A stretch of 64,000 bases of DNA from Burkholderiaceae bacterium (GCA_023653055.1 JAMNXR010000017.1:1-64000); one strand, 5' to 3'. Counted from the first letter of the stretch, positions 1 to 9,403 are shown. Notes: a model not told the origin generated them from the sequence alone. Numbers and translations: made by a program.

Positions 1-392
1 CGCTTGTGTCCCAGTAACTCTAAGGCACGATTGGCGATCACCTCATTGGCGTTCATATTGGTCGAGGTGCCTGCGCCCCCTTGAATCAGATCCACCACAA
101 ACTGCTCATGCAGATTGCCTTGCAATATTTCCTTGGAAGCCGCGACGATCGCATCGCACTTTGTCGCATCCAGCATACCAAGTTCTAGATTGGTCTGAGC
201 CGCTGCAATTTTGAGTTCGGCCAAGGCGCGGACCAAATCAGGATAGGTCGAAATTGGCAACCCTGTGATGGGGAAATTTTCAATCGCACGCAGCGTATGG
301 ACGCCGTAATAAGCTTGGGACGGCACATCTCGATTTCCGAGCAAGTCATGCTCTTGACGCGTGTTGTCTGAATCTATGCTGGTAATGCTCAT
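1..392 (-). CDS. aspA: Aspartate ammonia-lyase, N-terminal part (cut by window edge)
   Basis: The first 130 residues of an aspartase/fumarase superfamily enzyme that would interconvert L-aspartate with fumarate and ammonia. It is absent from the ORF track because its end lies outside the window. I translated it from the ATG at 392. It shows EHDLLG, VPSQAYYGVHTLRAIENFPIT and GGAGTSTNMNANEVIANRALELLG; the last is the conserved GxGTSxNMNxNEV segment of the superfamily. The LRAIENFPIT stretch favours AspA over class II fumarase, which usually has a different sequence there. The gene reads out of the window to the left; the next gene on this strand (hydrolase at 465) is a separate unit upstream. 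Confidence 0.9.
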   Translation of the reverse strand, partial: MSITSIDSDNTRQEHDLLGNRDVPSQAYYGVHTLRAIENFPITGLPISTYPDLVRALAELKIAAAQTNLELGMLDATKCDAIVAASKEILQGNLHEQFVVDLIQGGAGTSTNMNANEVIANRALELLGHK

Positions 393-464
393 GCGAGAGG
401 CTCCGTAAGGCAATTAAAAAGAATGCAGCTAAGCATCCACACTCAACCACCTAACTATCCTACC

Positions 465-1589
465 TCAATCAATCGCGTTTCTTTGTGAAAATTCAATTAA
501 TAATTGACACACCTTCTCAGGCTGCTCTTGCTGCACCCAATGACCCGCCCCCTCCACCAGAAAAGTGCCCTGATAGCGCGTGGTCAATGCACCCTCCACG
601 CGCTCGAGTCCCCCTGGCGTTTGATAGACACCCCAATCTTGCTGACCACCAATAAACATCGACGGAACATCAATTGTTTTGCCCGCAAACACCGCTAGAT
701 CTTTATCGCCGGGGTTCGCACGGTAGCCTTGCAACCCACCTTGAAAACCCGTGCGGTCGTATTCGTCCACATAGAATTTGAGTTCCGCCTCAGTCAGCCA
801 GGTGCACGCAGCAATTTCCTGCACCGAAGGCATGTCAGGTGCGACAGACTCCGCCATGCCTTTATCCAAATCCATGACGTAATAGCGGGGCAACTTTTCC
901 CATTCGCTCGCCGTCAACCCACTTAAACGAAAGGGCTTATTGGGGGTCCAGTCGGCACTTTTCACATGATAGTAAGCACGCAAAAAATCATGGAGTCCTT
1001 GCGTGGGATGCCAAATGTTTTCATTGGCAGGCTCTGTGGCGTAATACCGCATGTAATACTTTCTAGGCGGCTTAAGTTGCGTGAGCGCCTCGTCAATCAG
1101 GTTAGGAGGCGCCGGCTTGACTCCCTGATTGGCGGTATTAAAGGGCAATGCGACTGGCCCTCCCCGAAAGGGTGAGCTCATCATCACCACCGAGCGAAAA
1201 ATATCGGGGCGCATCAAGGCACACCAGCCCGCCAACGGTGATCCTTGATCATGTCCGACCACAACTGCAACGGTGCGATGCCCCAAGGCCGCGACCAAGG
1301 CTAAGACATCATGCGTCTTATTAAGCGTACTAAAAGGGCGCAAATCATCGTGATAGGAGACACCTGCGCCACCGCTACGACCATAGCCACGCACATCCGG
1401 TGCAACGACATGAAAGCCCTGCTCGGCCAACGGCACCAAGACCTTTCGCCAACTATAGGCAAGCTCCGGAAAGCCGTGCAACAGCACCATCAGAGGTCGG
1501 CCCGTCCCCTCAAAGCCCGCCTCCAGAATATGCATGGTGATGCCGTTGACATCATGAACAAGCCTAGAGCGGACCCCCGATGGCAGCAT
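465..1589 (-). CDS. Alpha/beta-hydrolase, soluble epoxide hydrolase-like
   Basis: A 374-residue alpha/beta-hydrolase. HGFPE (residues 38-42) is the oxyanion-hole motif of epoxide hydrolases and haloalkane dehalogenases. The nucleophile elbow reads GHDQGS with Asp114 where esterases have Ser, so the chemistry is expected to be an alkyl-enzyme ester mechanism on an epoxide or haloalkane. GAGHWVQQEQP near residue 350 supplies the catalytic His and matches the usual ending of this family. A cap domain with several Tyr residues lies between about 150 and 270. There is no signal peptide, so it is cytoplasmic. It is 1 base from the TTT receptor gene stop (1591) and is probably co-transcribed after it. 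The substrate is unknown. Confidence 0.8.
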   Translation of the reverse strand: MLPSGVRSRLVHDVNGITMHILEAGFEGTGRPLMVLLHGFPELAYSWRKVLVPLAEQGFHVVAPDVRGYGRSGGAGVSYHDDLRPFSTLNKTHDVLALVAALGHRTVAVVVGHDQGSPLAGWCALMRPDIFRSVVMMSSPFRGGPVALPFNTANQGVKPAPPNLIDEALTQLKPPRKYYMRYYATEPANENIWHPTQGLHDFLRAYYHVKSADWTPNKPFRLSGLTASEWEKLPRYYVMDLDKGMAESVAPDMPSVQEIAACTWLTEAELKFYVDEYDRTGFQGGLQGYRANPGDKDLAVFAGKTIDVPSMFIGGQQDWGVYQTPGGLERVEGALTTRYQGTFLVEGAGHWVQQEQPEKVCQLLIEFSQRNAID

Positions 1590-1590
1590 C

Positions 1591-2556
1591 TTAATTACGC
1601 TCTAAGTTGATCGCATCAGCCGTTTTCTTCCAAATATCGAGCTGGGACTTGTTGAAATCTCCCATTTCCTTTGGCGTTGAGCTTTGCAACTCAAACGCAA
1701 TCTTGTCCAACTGCTCACGCACGTCTTTACGTCCAGCCACCTCTTTCATGGCTTTCCCGACGCGATCGACAACATCCTTTGGTAAACCGGCAGGACCAAA
1801 TAGGCCGGCCCAAGGCACGATGGTCATACCCTTGATGCCGACCTCCTCTGCGGTGGGTGTTTCAGGCGCTAACGGGCTGCGGTTCGGCAACAGTGTCATG
1901 AGTACGCGCAAACGTCCCTCTTGCACCATTTGCAACGCATTGCCTGGTGTGGCTAACAACACCTGAATGCGACCAGCAATCAGATCCGCAGTTGCAGGGG
2001 CGTCGCCCTTGTACGGGACATGCACCATATTAAGTTTGGACTCCTGTGCAAACTGTGCCGTTGTCAGGATGCTGGTGCCATTACCACTGCCGTAGTTCAG
2101 CTTGCCAGGGTTAGCCTTTGCATAGGCAATGAGTTCTTTCATGTTTTTGGCAGGAACATCTGCATTCACAAACATGAAAAATCCGAACTTACCCACTAAA
2201 GAAATCGGCGTAAATGCCGTGATGGGATCGTAGGGAGGCGTTTTGCGCATCGTGGGCGCCCCATTCAAGCCTGTCGTGGTTGCAAACAAGAGCGTGTAGC
2301 CATCTGCAGGCGCGTTAATCACCGCGTTTCCGGCAATCGCGCCATCAGCGCCTGCACGGTTGTCAATAATGATGGGCTGACCCAAGCTTTCGGATAAGGC
2401 TTTCATCACAATACGCGCAGTCTGGTCGGCCGCACCTGCTGGTGGGAAAGGCACAATCATACGAATGGGTTTGTTTGGGTAGCTTTGTGCAAAGCTGCTC
2501 ACGCTCGCGCCGAGAATACAGGTACCCAGCAATAATGATTTAAGAAGTCGCTTCAT
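1591..2556 (-). CDS. Tripartite tricarboxylate transporter (TTT/Bug) family solute receptor
   Basis: A 321-residue periplasmic receptor of the Bug family. The ORF track starts at 2613, but the ATG at 2556 follows GAGG at good spacing and begins a clear signal peptide (MKRLLKSLLLGTCILGASVSSFAQ), so I use that start. The mature protein begins YPNKPIRMIVPFPPAGAADQTAR, the standard Bug beginning, followed by NRAGADG and ADGYTLL. Bug proteins bind small carboxylates or amides in the periplasm; many are orphans without membrane partners, as here. The hydrolase gene follows after one base, which suggests a two-gene catabolic unit. The ligand cannot be told from sequence. Confidence 0.88.
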   Translation of the reverse strand: MKRLLKSLLLGTCILGASVSSFAQSYPNKPIRMIVPFPPAGAADQTARIVMKALSESLGQPIIIDNRAGADGAIAGNAVINAPADGYTLLFATTTGLNGAPTMRKTPPYDPITAFTPISLVGKFGFFMFVNADVPAKNMKELIAYAKANPGKLNYGSGNGTSILTTAQFAQESKLNMVHVPYKGDAPATADLIAGRIQVLLATPGNALQMVQEGRLRVLMTLLPNRSPLAPETPTAEEVGIKGMTIVPWAGLFGPAGLPKDVVDRVGKAMKEVAGRKDVREQLDKIAFELQSSTPKEMGDFNKSQLDIWKKTADAINLERN

Positions 2557-2718
2557 TTTTATCCTCTTATTAGTTTTAGTACTACATCCATTTGTATTGA
2601 TAAACCGCCTCACGCACGCTGTCTACAAGGGTTATCCCCTTAATATTCCTGAGCGTGCGTATACAGTCACCGATCACCCATAAAATACCTGTTAAAACGA
2701 ACAATTTTTCTAGCGGAT

Positions 2719-3714
2719 ATGCATCACGTTATGTCTCAACCACGTTCTATCGCAATGATCGGTGCTGGCCTCGCAGGTTTGAGTTGTGCACAGGCACTAA
2801 CTGCCCAGGGGCACCATGTGCAGATTTTTGAAAAAAGTCGCGGTGTGGGCGGGCGAATGAGCACACGCAGTTTTGAAGATTGGGCGTGTGATCATGGCGC
2901 GCAATACTTCACCGCGACCGATCCAGCCTTCAAGCTTCAAGTCGAGCGCTGGCAATCTGTTGGCGCTGCAGCGCTTTGGGACGCAAAGATGACTAGCTTT
3001 GACGCAGAGGGTTGGCAAACAATCAAACCGTCTGTGGGTCGCTTTGTAGGTACACCATCGATGACCTCCCCTGGGAAACAGCTCGCAAAAGATCTAACGA
3101 TCCATTTTTCAACGACCATCGATCAACTCTTGCGTGAGGGCGGGGGTTGGACGTTGCATAGCAAAGAGCATGGCCTGAACGCGTCACGCTTCGATACCGT
3201 CCTGCTAGCGATTCCCTCCAAGCAAGCGGAGGTCCTTGTGCAGCCGCACTCGCAAGTACTGTATCAATACTGCCAAGATGCCGTGATGTTGCCAAACTGG
3301 ACATTGATGGTCTATGCCAAGGCGCCCCTGCCGCTAGACTTTGATGCGGCATTTATTAATCAGGGCATGTATAGCTGGCTCGCCCGTAGTTCGAGCAAAC
3401 CCATGCGTCCGCAAGCGGAGGCGTGGGTCGCTCAGGCCACAAGCGAATGGAGCAGCGCGCATGAACATTTGACTAAAGATGAAGCGGCACCGTTATTGGT
3501 CGATGGCTTCGAAGCACTGACAGGCTACCGACCCGAACTGTTCCAAAATCATCTCTGGCGCTTTGCAAGACTCGCTCAACCAAACGATACGGGCCCACAG
3601 TTTGACCCAACACTGCAGCTGGGCCTATGCGGTGACTGGACGACCGGTCAAAAGGTCGAAGGTGCATGGCTCAGCGGGCAGGAACTTGCGCGCATCCTCT
3701 TCATTCACGCCTGA
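2719..3714 (+). CDS. FAD/NAD(P)-dependent amine oxidase-like protein (renalase-like)
   Basis: 331 residues. The N-terminal Rossmann fingerprint IAMIGAGLAGLSCAQAL continues to the FAD ribose contact FEKSRGVGGRMSTR and DHGAQYFTA, which is the pattern of renalase-like NAD(P)/FAD-dependent oxidoreductases. The C-terminal LGLCGDWTTGQKVEGAWLSGQELA is the second FAD-binding motif with the terminal helix of the same family. There is no signal peptide. The start could be the ATG at 2719 or the in-frame ATG of MSQPRS four codons on. It is divergent from the TTT receptor gene and followed by the K+ channel after 15-25 bases. Bacterial members oxidise aberrant reduced pyridine nucleotides, but that activity here is only inferred. 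Confidence 0.82.
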   Translation: MHHVMSQPRSIAMIGAGLAGLSCAQALTAQGHHVQIFEKSRGVGGRMSTRSFEDWACDHGAQYFTATDPAFKLQVERWQSVGAAALWDAKMTSFDAEGWQTIKPSVGRFVGTPSMTSPGKQLAKDLTIHFSTTIDQLLREGGGWTLHSKEHGLNASRFDTVLLAIPSKQAEVLVQPHSQVLYQYCQDAVMLPNWTLMVYAKAPLPLDFDAAFINQGMYSWLARSSSKPMRPQAEAWVAQATSEWSSAHEHLTKDEAAPLLVDGFEALTGYRPELFQNHLWRFARLAQPNDTGPQFDPTLQLGLCGDWTTGQKVEGAWLSGQELARILFIHA

Positions 3715-3738
3715 CTCAATGACCTTTCCTTGATCACA

Positions 3739-4554
3739 ATGACTCTCTCACACCGCACACTCAAAGATCAGATGTACGAAGTGGTCTTCAAAAGCGAATC
3801 GTCCGCCGGGCGATTATTCGACAAAATTCTCATTGGGATGATTGCGCTATCACTCGTGGTGGTGATTCTTGACAGCATCAGCGATATCGCCCAACGCTTT
3901 CACTCAATTTTATTCACGCTAGAGTGGTTTTTCACCCTCCTCTTTAGCTTGGAATACATCGCACGCCTGTACTGCGCAAAAAATCGTATCAAGTACGCGA
4001 CCAGTTTTTTTGGGGTGATCGATTTGATTGCCGTACTCCCCACCTATTTGGCTTTATTTTTCCCTGATCTACATGCCTTAATTGACATTCGTATCTTACG
4101 CATGATTCGAATCTTTCGTATTTTTAAACTCACGGCCTATGTCGAGGAATATGCACATTTGGGACACGCGCTGAGTGCCAGTCGCAAAAAAATCCTTGTT
4201 TTTCTATCCTTTGTCTTAATGATCGTACTGGTCATGGGCACACTCATGTATGTCGTTGAAGGTCCTGAAAATGGTTTTACAAGTATCCCCATTGCAACGT
4301 ATTGGGCGATCACCACCATGACCACCGTGGGCTTTGGTGATATCACGCCCCATACTGATCTGGGTAAGCTGATCGCCTCCGTCATGATGTTGATGGGCTG
4401 GGGAACACTGGCCGTTCCGACCGGAATCGTGACCTCAGAAATGTCACGCTCGCACGGCAGACGTCTGCTTGCTCAAGCAAGCTGTCATGAATGTGGGGCC
4501 GATCATTTAGAGAAACAGGACCTCTTCTGCCGGGACTGCGGCGCTAAGATTTAA
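3739..4554 (+). CDS. Voltage-gated potassium channel with C-terminal zinc ribbon
   Basis: A six-helix channel of the Kv type, 271 residues from the ATG at 3739 (the track uses a TTG nine bases earlier). Helices S1-S3 are hydrophobic. S4 carries regularly spaced arginines (RILRMIRIFRIFKL), and the pore loop TTMTTVGFGDITPHTD has the TVGFGD K+ filter before S6. After S6 there is no RCK domain. Instead the tail ends CHECGADHLEKQDLFCRDCGAKI, two CxxC pairs that would form a small zinc ribbon. This tail is unusual for the family core but occurs in some proteobacterial ion-channel proteins. It probably forms a homotetramer in the inner membrane. Confidence 0.9.
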   Translation: MTLSHRTLKDQMYEVVFKSESSAGRLFDKILIGMIALSLVVVILDSISDIAQRFHSILFTLEWFFTLLFSLEYIARLYCAKNRIKYATSFFGVIDLIAVLPTYLALFFPDLHALIDIRILRMIRIFRIFKLTAYVEEYAHLGHALSASRKKILVFLSFVLMIVLVMGTLMYVVEGPENGFTSIPIATYWAITTMTTVGFGDITPHTDLGKLIASVMMLMGWGTLAVPTGIVTSEMSRSHGRRLLAQASCHECGADHLEKQDLFCRDCGAKI

Positions 4555-4599
4555 ACAAAACTTAGCCTAGAACCTCACAATATCTCGCATTTAGGGGTT

Positions 4600-4620
4600 A
4601 TCGAGTAAAGATCACTCGAT
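4600..4620. other. Small inverted repeat between channel and lipoprotein genes
   Basis: ATCGAGT and ACTCGAT pair perfectly around a 7-base spacer, 46 bases after the channel stop. No T-run follows on either strand, so it is a poor terminator and could be an operator for the lipoprotein gene. Confidence 0.3.
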
Positions 4621-4709
4621 CTTCACATACAGATCATCCAAAATGGCGAAATTAGAATACAGAACAAAAAATATTCCTTCCCCCTATTCCATTGTTAATA
4701 GAAAACAAT

Positions 4710-6005
4710 ATGTCTAAGAAAATCAAAGCTCTGTTATTGATGTCCGTGGCTGCTGTCACGTCCCTCACAGGTTGTGTACAAACGGGATCGACAACGTTTC
4801 GAGATATGTCCTCGGCGTATCGTACAGTGTTAGAAGACTACGCGAACGACAATGTAGTACTCAATATTGTTCGTTCGTCTAAGATGATGCCGGTCAGCTT
4901 TTTGGATATGCCCTCAGTGGTCGGCACTGGAAGCGTGACTGCAGGTGCCGGTATCTCGGGAACGGTCATGAGCAATGCCGCCAACTCCATCCCAGGATTT
5001 TTCTCTGCAGCAGCAGGCTCTTCGTATGCGCCCAATGCGAGTTTATCTGTCAACAACGGATTTAACTTTACGCAATCCTCTTTGGATAATGCGCAGTTCA
5101 TGACGTCTTTCTTAAGCGACATTACTCCTCAGACCGTCGCTAGCCTGTCGAACAACCAAGTGGCTCCAAAATCGATTTTGTATTCCCTTGTGATCGACAC
5201 CATTGAATTGCGCGACAAAAACAACGTTATTGTCCTCAGCAGAACGAATAACCCGCTCTTACCTGAATATGAGGACTTTCAACGGGTGATGTACACCCTC
5301 ATCCAAGCGGGGCTTAACACCGAGCTTGTTCCACAAAAACAAATCGTCTCTGCCCTTATGACGGCTGAAGAGCTGAACCGTAATTTGATTGCGGCTGTGA
5401 CGGCGCAGACTCAACCAGGCACGATGGTTGAGACCATCAAAAATGGTGGCAAAACCATGTATCAATTGGTACGAGTCGTGCCCACCACACGCATGTGTTT
5501 AAATAGACAGGCTGAACAGGACACACTTGGTGGTATTTTTGGGGATTCTGCTTACTGTAATCAATCCGCGACTGGTGTCATACCCGCTAAGTCTATACCC
5601 GCTGCCACCCTTGAGGCGTTGAAGAAGTCAGGGCTACAAAAAGGCAGCATCCTAGTTGTCAAAATGCGCTCAACACGGAATGTGTTTGATTACCTTGGTT
5701 CCTTGGTCACGCTTCAAAATCAGGATCCACCTCAGCTCATTAAAGTCCTCAATTCAGATCAATTTGCCAAGAATCCTAGTATGCGTTACGACCCGAATGC
5801 TACGGCTTACCCACTTTTAATCGTAAACAAGGATCGATCCTCAGGTAGTACTCTGACTTCTGTGAATTATCAAGGTGCCACCTACAACGTACCCGCAGAT
5901 TCGGCCAGCTACACTCGGCAAGTACTAACCATAGTCTCACAGCTTCTTACACTCAACAAGGTACCAGGCTCCATTCCGAGCTCACCAGCAGTGCTGATCA
6001 AGTAA
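4710..6005 (+). CDS. Putative outer-membrane lipoprotein, unknown function
   Basis: 431 residues from the ATG at 4710, chosen because MSKKIKALLLMSVAAVTSLTGCVQTG is a textbook lipoprotein signal with lipobox LTGC; the track start at the upstream TTG adds only six residues. After the acylated Cys comes FRDMSSAYRTVLEDYANDNVVLNIVRSSKMMPVSFLDMPSVVG, then a Gly/Ala/Ser/Asn-rich stretch (about 70-130) and a more structured C-terminal half with an isolated Cys pair around the TRMCLNRQ/SAYCNQS region. I do not recognise the family by name, though the DYANDNVVLNIVR opening looks conserved and functional. It is a single gene closed by a strong terminator. Confidence 0.7.
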   Translation: MSKKIKALLLMSVAAVTSLTGCVQTGSTTFRDMSSAYRTVLEDYANDNVVLNIVRSSKMMPVSFLDMPSVVGTGSVTAGAGISGTVMSNAANSIPGFFSAAAGSSYAPNASLSVNNGFNFTQSSLDNAQFMTSFLSDITPQTVASLSNNQVAPKSILYSLVIDTIELRDKNNVIVLSRTNNPLLPEYEDFQRVMYTLIQAGLNTELVPQKQIVSALMTAEELNRNLIAAVTAQTQPGTMVETIKNGGKTMYQLVRVVPTTRMCLNRQAEQDTLGGIFGDSAYCNQSATGVIPAKSIPAATLEALKKSGLQKGSILVVKMRSTRNVFDYLGSLVTLQNQDPPQLIKVLNSDQFAKNPSMRYDPNATAYPLLIVNKDRSSGSTLTSVNYQGATYNVPADSASYTRQVLTIVSQLLTLNKVPGSIPSSPAVLIK

Positions 6006-6023
6006 AGAAGTTTGTTACAGCTA

Positions 6024-6053
6024 AAGCCAAGCAACACGCTTGGCTTTTTTTTT
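6024..6053 (+). terminator. Rho-independent terminator after the lipoprotein gene
   Basis: AAGCCAAGC and GCTTGGCTT form a perfect 9-bp stem with loop AACAC, followed directly by a run of nine or more T on the + strand. It lies 19 bases after the stop and faces the convergent membrane protein gene. Confidence 0.93.
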
Positions 6054-6078
6054 GTATTTTTGCACCTCGCTCGACTGA

Positions 6079-7317
6079 TCATCCATGTGATAAAAAAGCT
6101 GAAACCAACAGCATGATGAGCATCGTTAATCCCAGGCCAGCACCCACGTATAAACCATAGCGCTGACCACCTGCCATAAAACCCAAAACTGTTTTTGCAA
6201 TCAAACTTGCCGCCAAAGCCAAGAGCACGCCCAGTTGCGCAGACTTTAAGTCTAAACCGCCCGTCACGTGAAGCTGCACAACACTGGTAATGGCAGCATG
6301 CAGCTCAGCGATCGCTACCAACCCAGTCAGTATCAACATACTGCCCTCTCCGAACAGCGAAGCTAACCAAGCCGATAGTAAAACCACTGCGGAAATGATG
6401 ACAGCAATGAGAATTGCTTGACTGAGCTTGAATGCTCGCGAGGGGAGTTCGCTTGAAGCAACGGGATGGCGAATGCCTATTCGAGCACACAGCAATGCAA
6501 CGCCCAACAGGGTGAGTGCCGCCGCTGCGATAGGTGCAACCAGGGACTTTAGTAATGCTGGTGAAATCAGGCCAAGCACCACCGTCACCAACAATAAAGA
6601 TGACAGGTTAGCCAACAGTGCTGCAGCGCTTGCTATTGCCGTCAACGCGGGGACTTCCCTAGCGCGCTTACCAAAACTGGCAACGGCCAAAGTTGAGGAT
6701 ACAAAACCTGCAAAAAAACCAGTAAGAGGAAAGCCAACACTTGGCCCCACTGCACGCTGGGCGATATGCCCCATCATACCGACAACCATGACCAGCACGA
6801 CAATTCGCCAGATCATATGCAAGTCGAGCACCCCCCATGGATCAAGAGGATGCTGAGGGAGAAGGGGTAACACGACAACCGCCGCGGCGGCAAGCATCAG
6901 GAGGTCCTGCAACTCCTGCTCACTGACCAATTCACGACTCAGGCGTTGTAGGTGTGGTTTCGCATACAACAAAATGGCAACCGTAACACCTAGCGCAGCA
7001 GACATGACGAGCTCTTTACGTGCTAGCCCCCCCAGCATAAAGCTCACCAGCATGGTGACCTCGCCAGTCAATCCGGGATCTGTATCCGCTGTTTTTAAAT
7101 ATCCTGCGACGGCCAGTGCACCCACTACAAGCAAGCCCGCGACGAAAGGGGCCACACCGAACCCCCAGGTCACCGAGCCCAACACAGCAATCAGGGCATG
7201 CGTACGTGTTCCTGCTTTTGCAGTGTCATGGCCATGTGCCCGCTCTCTCACCAAGCCGATGAGGAGCCCGACTCCCAAGGCTGTCAAGGTCCCTCTTACT
7301 GCTTCCTCTGACCACAT
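6079..7317 (-). CDS. MgtC/SapB-DUF4010 family multipass membrane protein
   Basis: 412 residues made almost entirely of hydrophobic helices. The N-terminal MgtC/SapB-like part contains GVGLLIGLVRERA and GTRTHALIAVLGSV, the two signature segments of that family. The C-terminal two thirds match DUF4010 in layout: GFPLTGFFAGFVSSTLAVASFGKRARE followed by repeated Ala/Leu helices. MgtC proteins are linked to Mg2+ limitation and membrane energetics; the role of the fused DUF4010 form is not established. It stands alone on the minus strand between a terminator and another minus-strand secreted protein. Confidence 0.82.
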   Translation of the reverse strand: MWSEEAVRGTLTALGVGLLIGLVRERAHGHDTAKAGTRTHALIAVLGSVTWGFGVAPFVAGLLVVGALAVAGYLKTADTDPGLTGEVTMLVSFMLGGLARKELVMSAALGVTVAILLYAKPHLQRLSRELVSEQELQDLLMLAAAAVVVLPLLPQHPLDPWGVLDLHMIWRIVVLVMVVGMMGHIAQRAVGPSVGFPLTGFFAGFVSSTLAVASFGKRAREVPALTAIASAAALLANLSSLLLVTVVLGLISPALLKSLVAPIAAAALTLLGVALLCARIGIRHPVASSELPSRAFKLSQAILIAVIISAVVLLSAWLASLFGEGSMLILTGLVAIAELHAAITSVVQLHVTGGLDLKSAQLGVLLALAASLIAKTVLGFMAGGQRYGLYVGAGLGLTMLIMLLVSAFLSHG

Positions 7318-7391
7318 GACGCGACTCCTAAAAATTACACTTTAGGGCTCGACTCAATCACTTGAGAGGCTTGGGTGGCTGAAAGACAGAC

Positions 7392-8288
7392 TTATTGCTG
7401 ATACTTAACGTAAAAGTTGTTTAACTCATCGAAGATCACCGATGAGATGTAGCCGGTAGCAGGCATCGCACGAACAGTGATTGTTTCACTGACTAAAAAA
7501 TTCTCAAATGCCCAACCCGGTGGGAGATTTAGCTGATCTTTTAGGTCTATCAAGCCTTCACGGGTGAGGTTCGTTGACACTTCATTGGTGAAGGAATACA
7601 TAATGTAAGAATCACCAACAGGCGACACCAGCCTATGCGCCAGTGTTCCGATGTTCCAAATATAATAAATTTGGCTGTTGTAATTGTAAGACGTGTAAGG
7701 TGAATCGATCAGACCGGCAATAATTTCCGTTTTCTTTTTAAATGCATCCCAAATACTAATACGAACTTCGCCATTTTTCGAAAAACGTAATTGTCCAATA
7801 TAAAAGAATTTGTCTCGGACAGTAGAGAGATTGACGTCCATGATGAACTGGTGAGACCCTCCCCGAAAGACCTTCAACCCAGTATCCGTGGCGAGCGTCT
7901 GGGCGGTAATCGAAGCAACCGTTAAATTGTAGTAATAATTTTCATCGCAAGAGGGTACAACCATATAGGTAGAGTAGGTCGTTACCACGTAGCTGAGTGT
8001 CCACCAATCAAAAGCGCCGGCAAAAATCGTACATACCAAACCCCTCGCATTCATGATCCCAGCAAGCGCGGCATCTGTTTGGCTTTTAAGAGAAAATTTT
8101 TTGTTGGGTTGACTTTCAGAAGCTGTCGAGGGCACGGCCGAGCTTTGAGCAGCAGCGGGCGATGTCAAAATGGAAGGCTGCGTTTTGGAAGGCTGCGTTT
8201 GTTGCCCCCAGGCAAACATCGCGCTGTGCATTAAAAAGAAAGCAAAGAGAAACTTTAACTTAAGCATAAGAGCGAAAGAGGAACTCAT
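7392..8288 (-). CDS. Secreted protein of unknown function
   Basis: 298 residues. An N-terminal signal peptide is clear (LKFLFAFFLMHSAMFAWG, cleavage near GQQ). The true start may be the ATG of MLKLKF, eight codons in. A Gln/Ser/Thr/Pro-rich linker (about 30-65) leads to a folded domain rich in Tyr, Asn and aromatic residues (YNLTVASITAQTL, FYIGQLRFSKNGEVRISIWDAFKKK, YNYNSQIYYIW). I do not recognise the fold. The linker contains a short repeat (SKTQPS). Single gene. Confidence 0.6.
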   Translation of the reverse strand: MSSSFALMLKLKFLFAFFLMHSAMFAWGQQTQPSKTQPSILTSPAAAQSSAVPSTASESQPNKKFSLKSQTDAALAGIMNARGLVCTIFAGAFDWWTLSYVVTTYSTYMVVPSCDENYYYNLTVASITAQTLATDTGLKVFRGGSHQFIMDVNLSTVRDKFFYIGQLRFSKNGEVRISIWDAFKKKTEIIAGLIDSPYTSYNYNSQIYYIWNIGTLAHRLVSPVGDSYIMYSFTNEVSTNLTREGLIDLKDQLNLPPGWAFENFLVSETITVRAMPATGYISSVIFDELNNFYVKYQQ

Positions 8289-8549
8289 TAAGGTTAAAGA
8301 AAATTACAAGACATAAAAGTCTTGGATTTGTGAATATAAGATATAAGTGTTTATCATACTTCCTAAGTGTCACTCATCAAACACTATCAGATCAAATCCG
8401 CTTGTAAACCTTCTACAAGTTCTCTCAAATACTCACAGCCATCTTTTCGCGAACCAAATAAATCTAGCGATCTAGAGCTTACTCGGTTATAAGATGCAGA
8501 ATCTAGATTTTTCTGGCAGGCGCTTACACGCTCAACGCTCAACCTTGAC

Positions 8550-9341
8550 ATGAAAATACCTTTAAATTCATTTATTTTGGCTTTGAGCATTTGGTGCTCT
8601 GCTGCACTCTCCCAGACCTGTGACAAGCTTATTGTCACAGGTCCCCCTGCAGGCCCACCGTCTTCGTGGCTGCATAATGGGACGCTCATGGGTGCCTCTA
8701 TTGATTTCGTTAAAACTGTTGCGCTGGCTGCCGGAGCAAAATCGGTAGTCGTCAAACCATTTGACACTTGGGCTCAAGCCCTCAGAGCGACAGAAACAGG
8801 CGAAGTTGATCTCTTACTCTCTGCTGCGTATTCTAAAGAGCGGGCCCGATATATGACCTTTATTGAGCCACACTATTCCGGTCAGTTTGTGTACGTTATT
8901 GTATTAAACGGCAAGGAATTTCCTATCAGAGAGTATGCAGATCTCAAGGGCCGCAAAGGAATGGCAGCCAAAGGTGAGACGTATGGTAGTAGTAAATTTG
9001 GTGCCTTTGTTCAGTCAGAACTATCTCTTGAGCGCAGTGACTCTATCGAACATGCGTTTAAGGCGCTCTTAGCCGGAAAAGTTGATTATATTTTCTCGTA
9101 TCAAAATTCTGCGAATAGTGAAATTTTTAAACTAAAGATTGGTGAATCGGTCAGTGTCGCTAAGACCTATCCCTTTTATGCTGAAACGTTCATGGCAGTC
9201 TCGAAACGCTCAAAATGCTCTAGCCTGAACGCAGAGCTATCAAAACAAATCGCGATTGCGAAACAAGCCCATTTATACTATTCACTAAGCGAAAAATATC
9301 AGAGTATTTTTTTCGAGAATTTCGACTCTCCTCAGCGCTGA
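8550..9341 (+). CDS. Periplasmic amino-acid-type solute-binding protein (SBP_bac_3)
   Basis: 263 residues with a signal peptide (MKIPLNSFILALSIWCSAALSQ). The mature protein follows the type-3 binding fold: MGASIDFVKTVALAAGAKSV, then FDTWAQALRATETGEVDLLLSAAYSKERARYMTFIEPHY, the conserved GxxDxxxxxxxxTxeRxxxxxFtxPY region. YADLKGRKGMAAKGETYG is the typical hinge segment. Cys residues at both ends of the mature protein could form a disulfide. It opens a candidate five-gene run on this strand (methyltransferase, binding-protein/permease fusion, permease, small membrane protein), although 62 bases separate it from the methyltransferase. Ligand unknown; the fold suggests a polar amino acid or related compound. 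Confidence 0.8.
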   Translation: MKIPLNSFILALSIWCSAALSQTCDKLIVTGPPAGPPSSWLHNGTLMGASIDFVKTVALAAGAKSVVVKPFDTWAQALRATETGEVDLLLSAAYSKERARYMTFIEPHYSGQFVYVIVLNGKEFPIREYADLKGRKGMAAKGETYGSSKFGAFVQSELSLERSDSIEHAFKALLAGKVDYIFSYQNSANSEIFKLKIGESVSVAKTYPFYAETFMAVSKRSKCSSLNAELSKQIAIAKQAHLYYSLSEKYQSIFFENFDSPQR

Positions 9342-9403
9342 TTTGTCCTGTTGATCTCCCTCAGCAACCTCATACAAATATTCCTATTTGATTTAAAAAC
9401 AAT

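Noticed and set aside
7392-8288. Candidate toxin or adhesin role for the secreted protein
   Set aside because: No toxin motif, repeat or export partner is visible, so only a neutral description is supported.
8387-8767. 126-aa minus-strand ORF overlapping the binding protein start
   Set aside because: It is antisense to a well-supported signal peptide and has no motif of its own.
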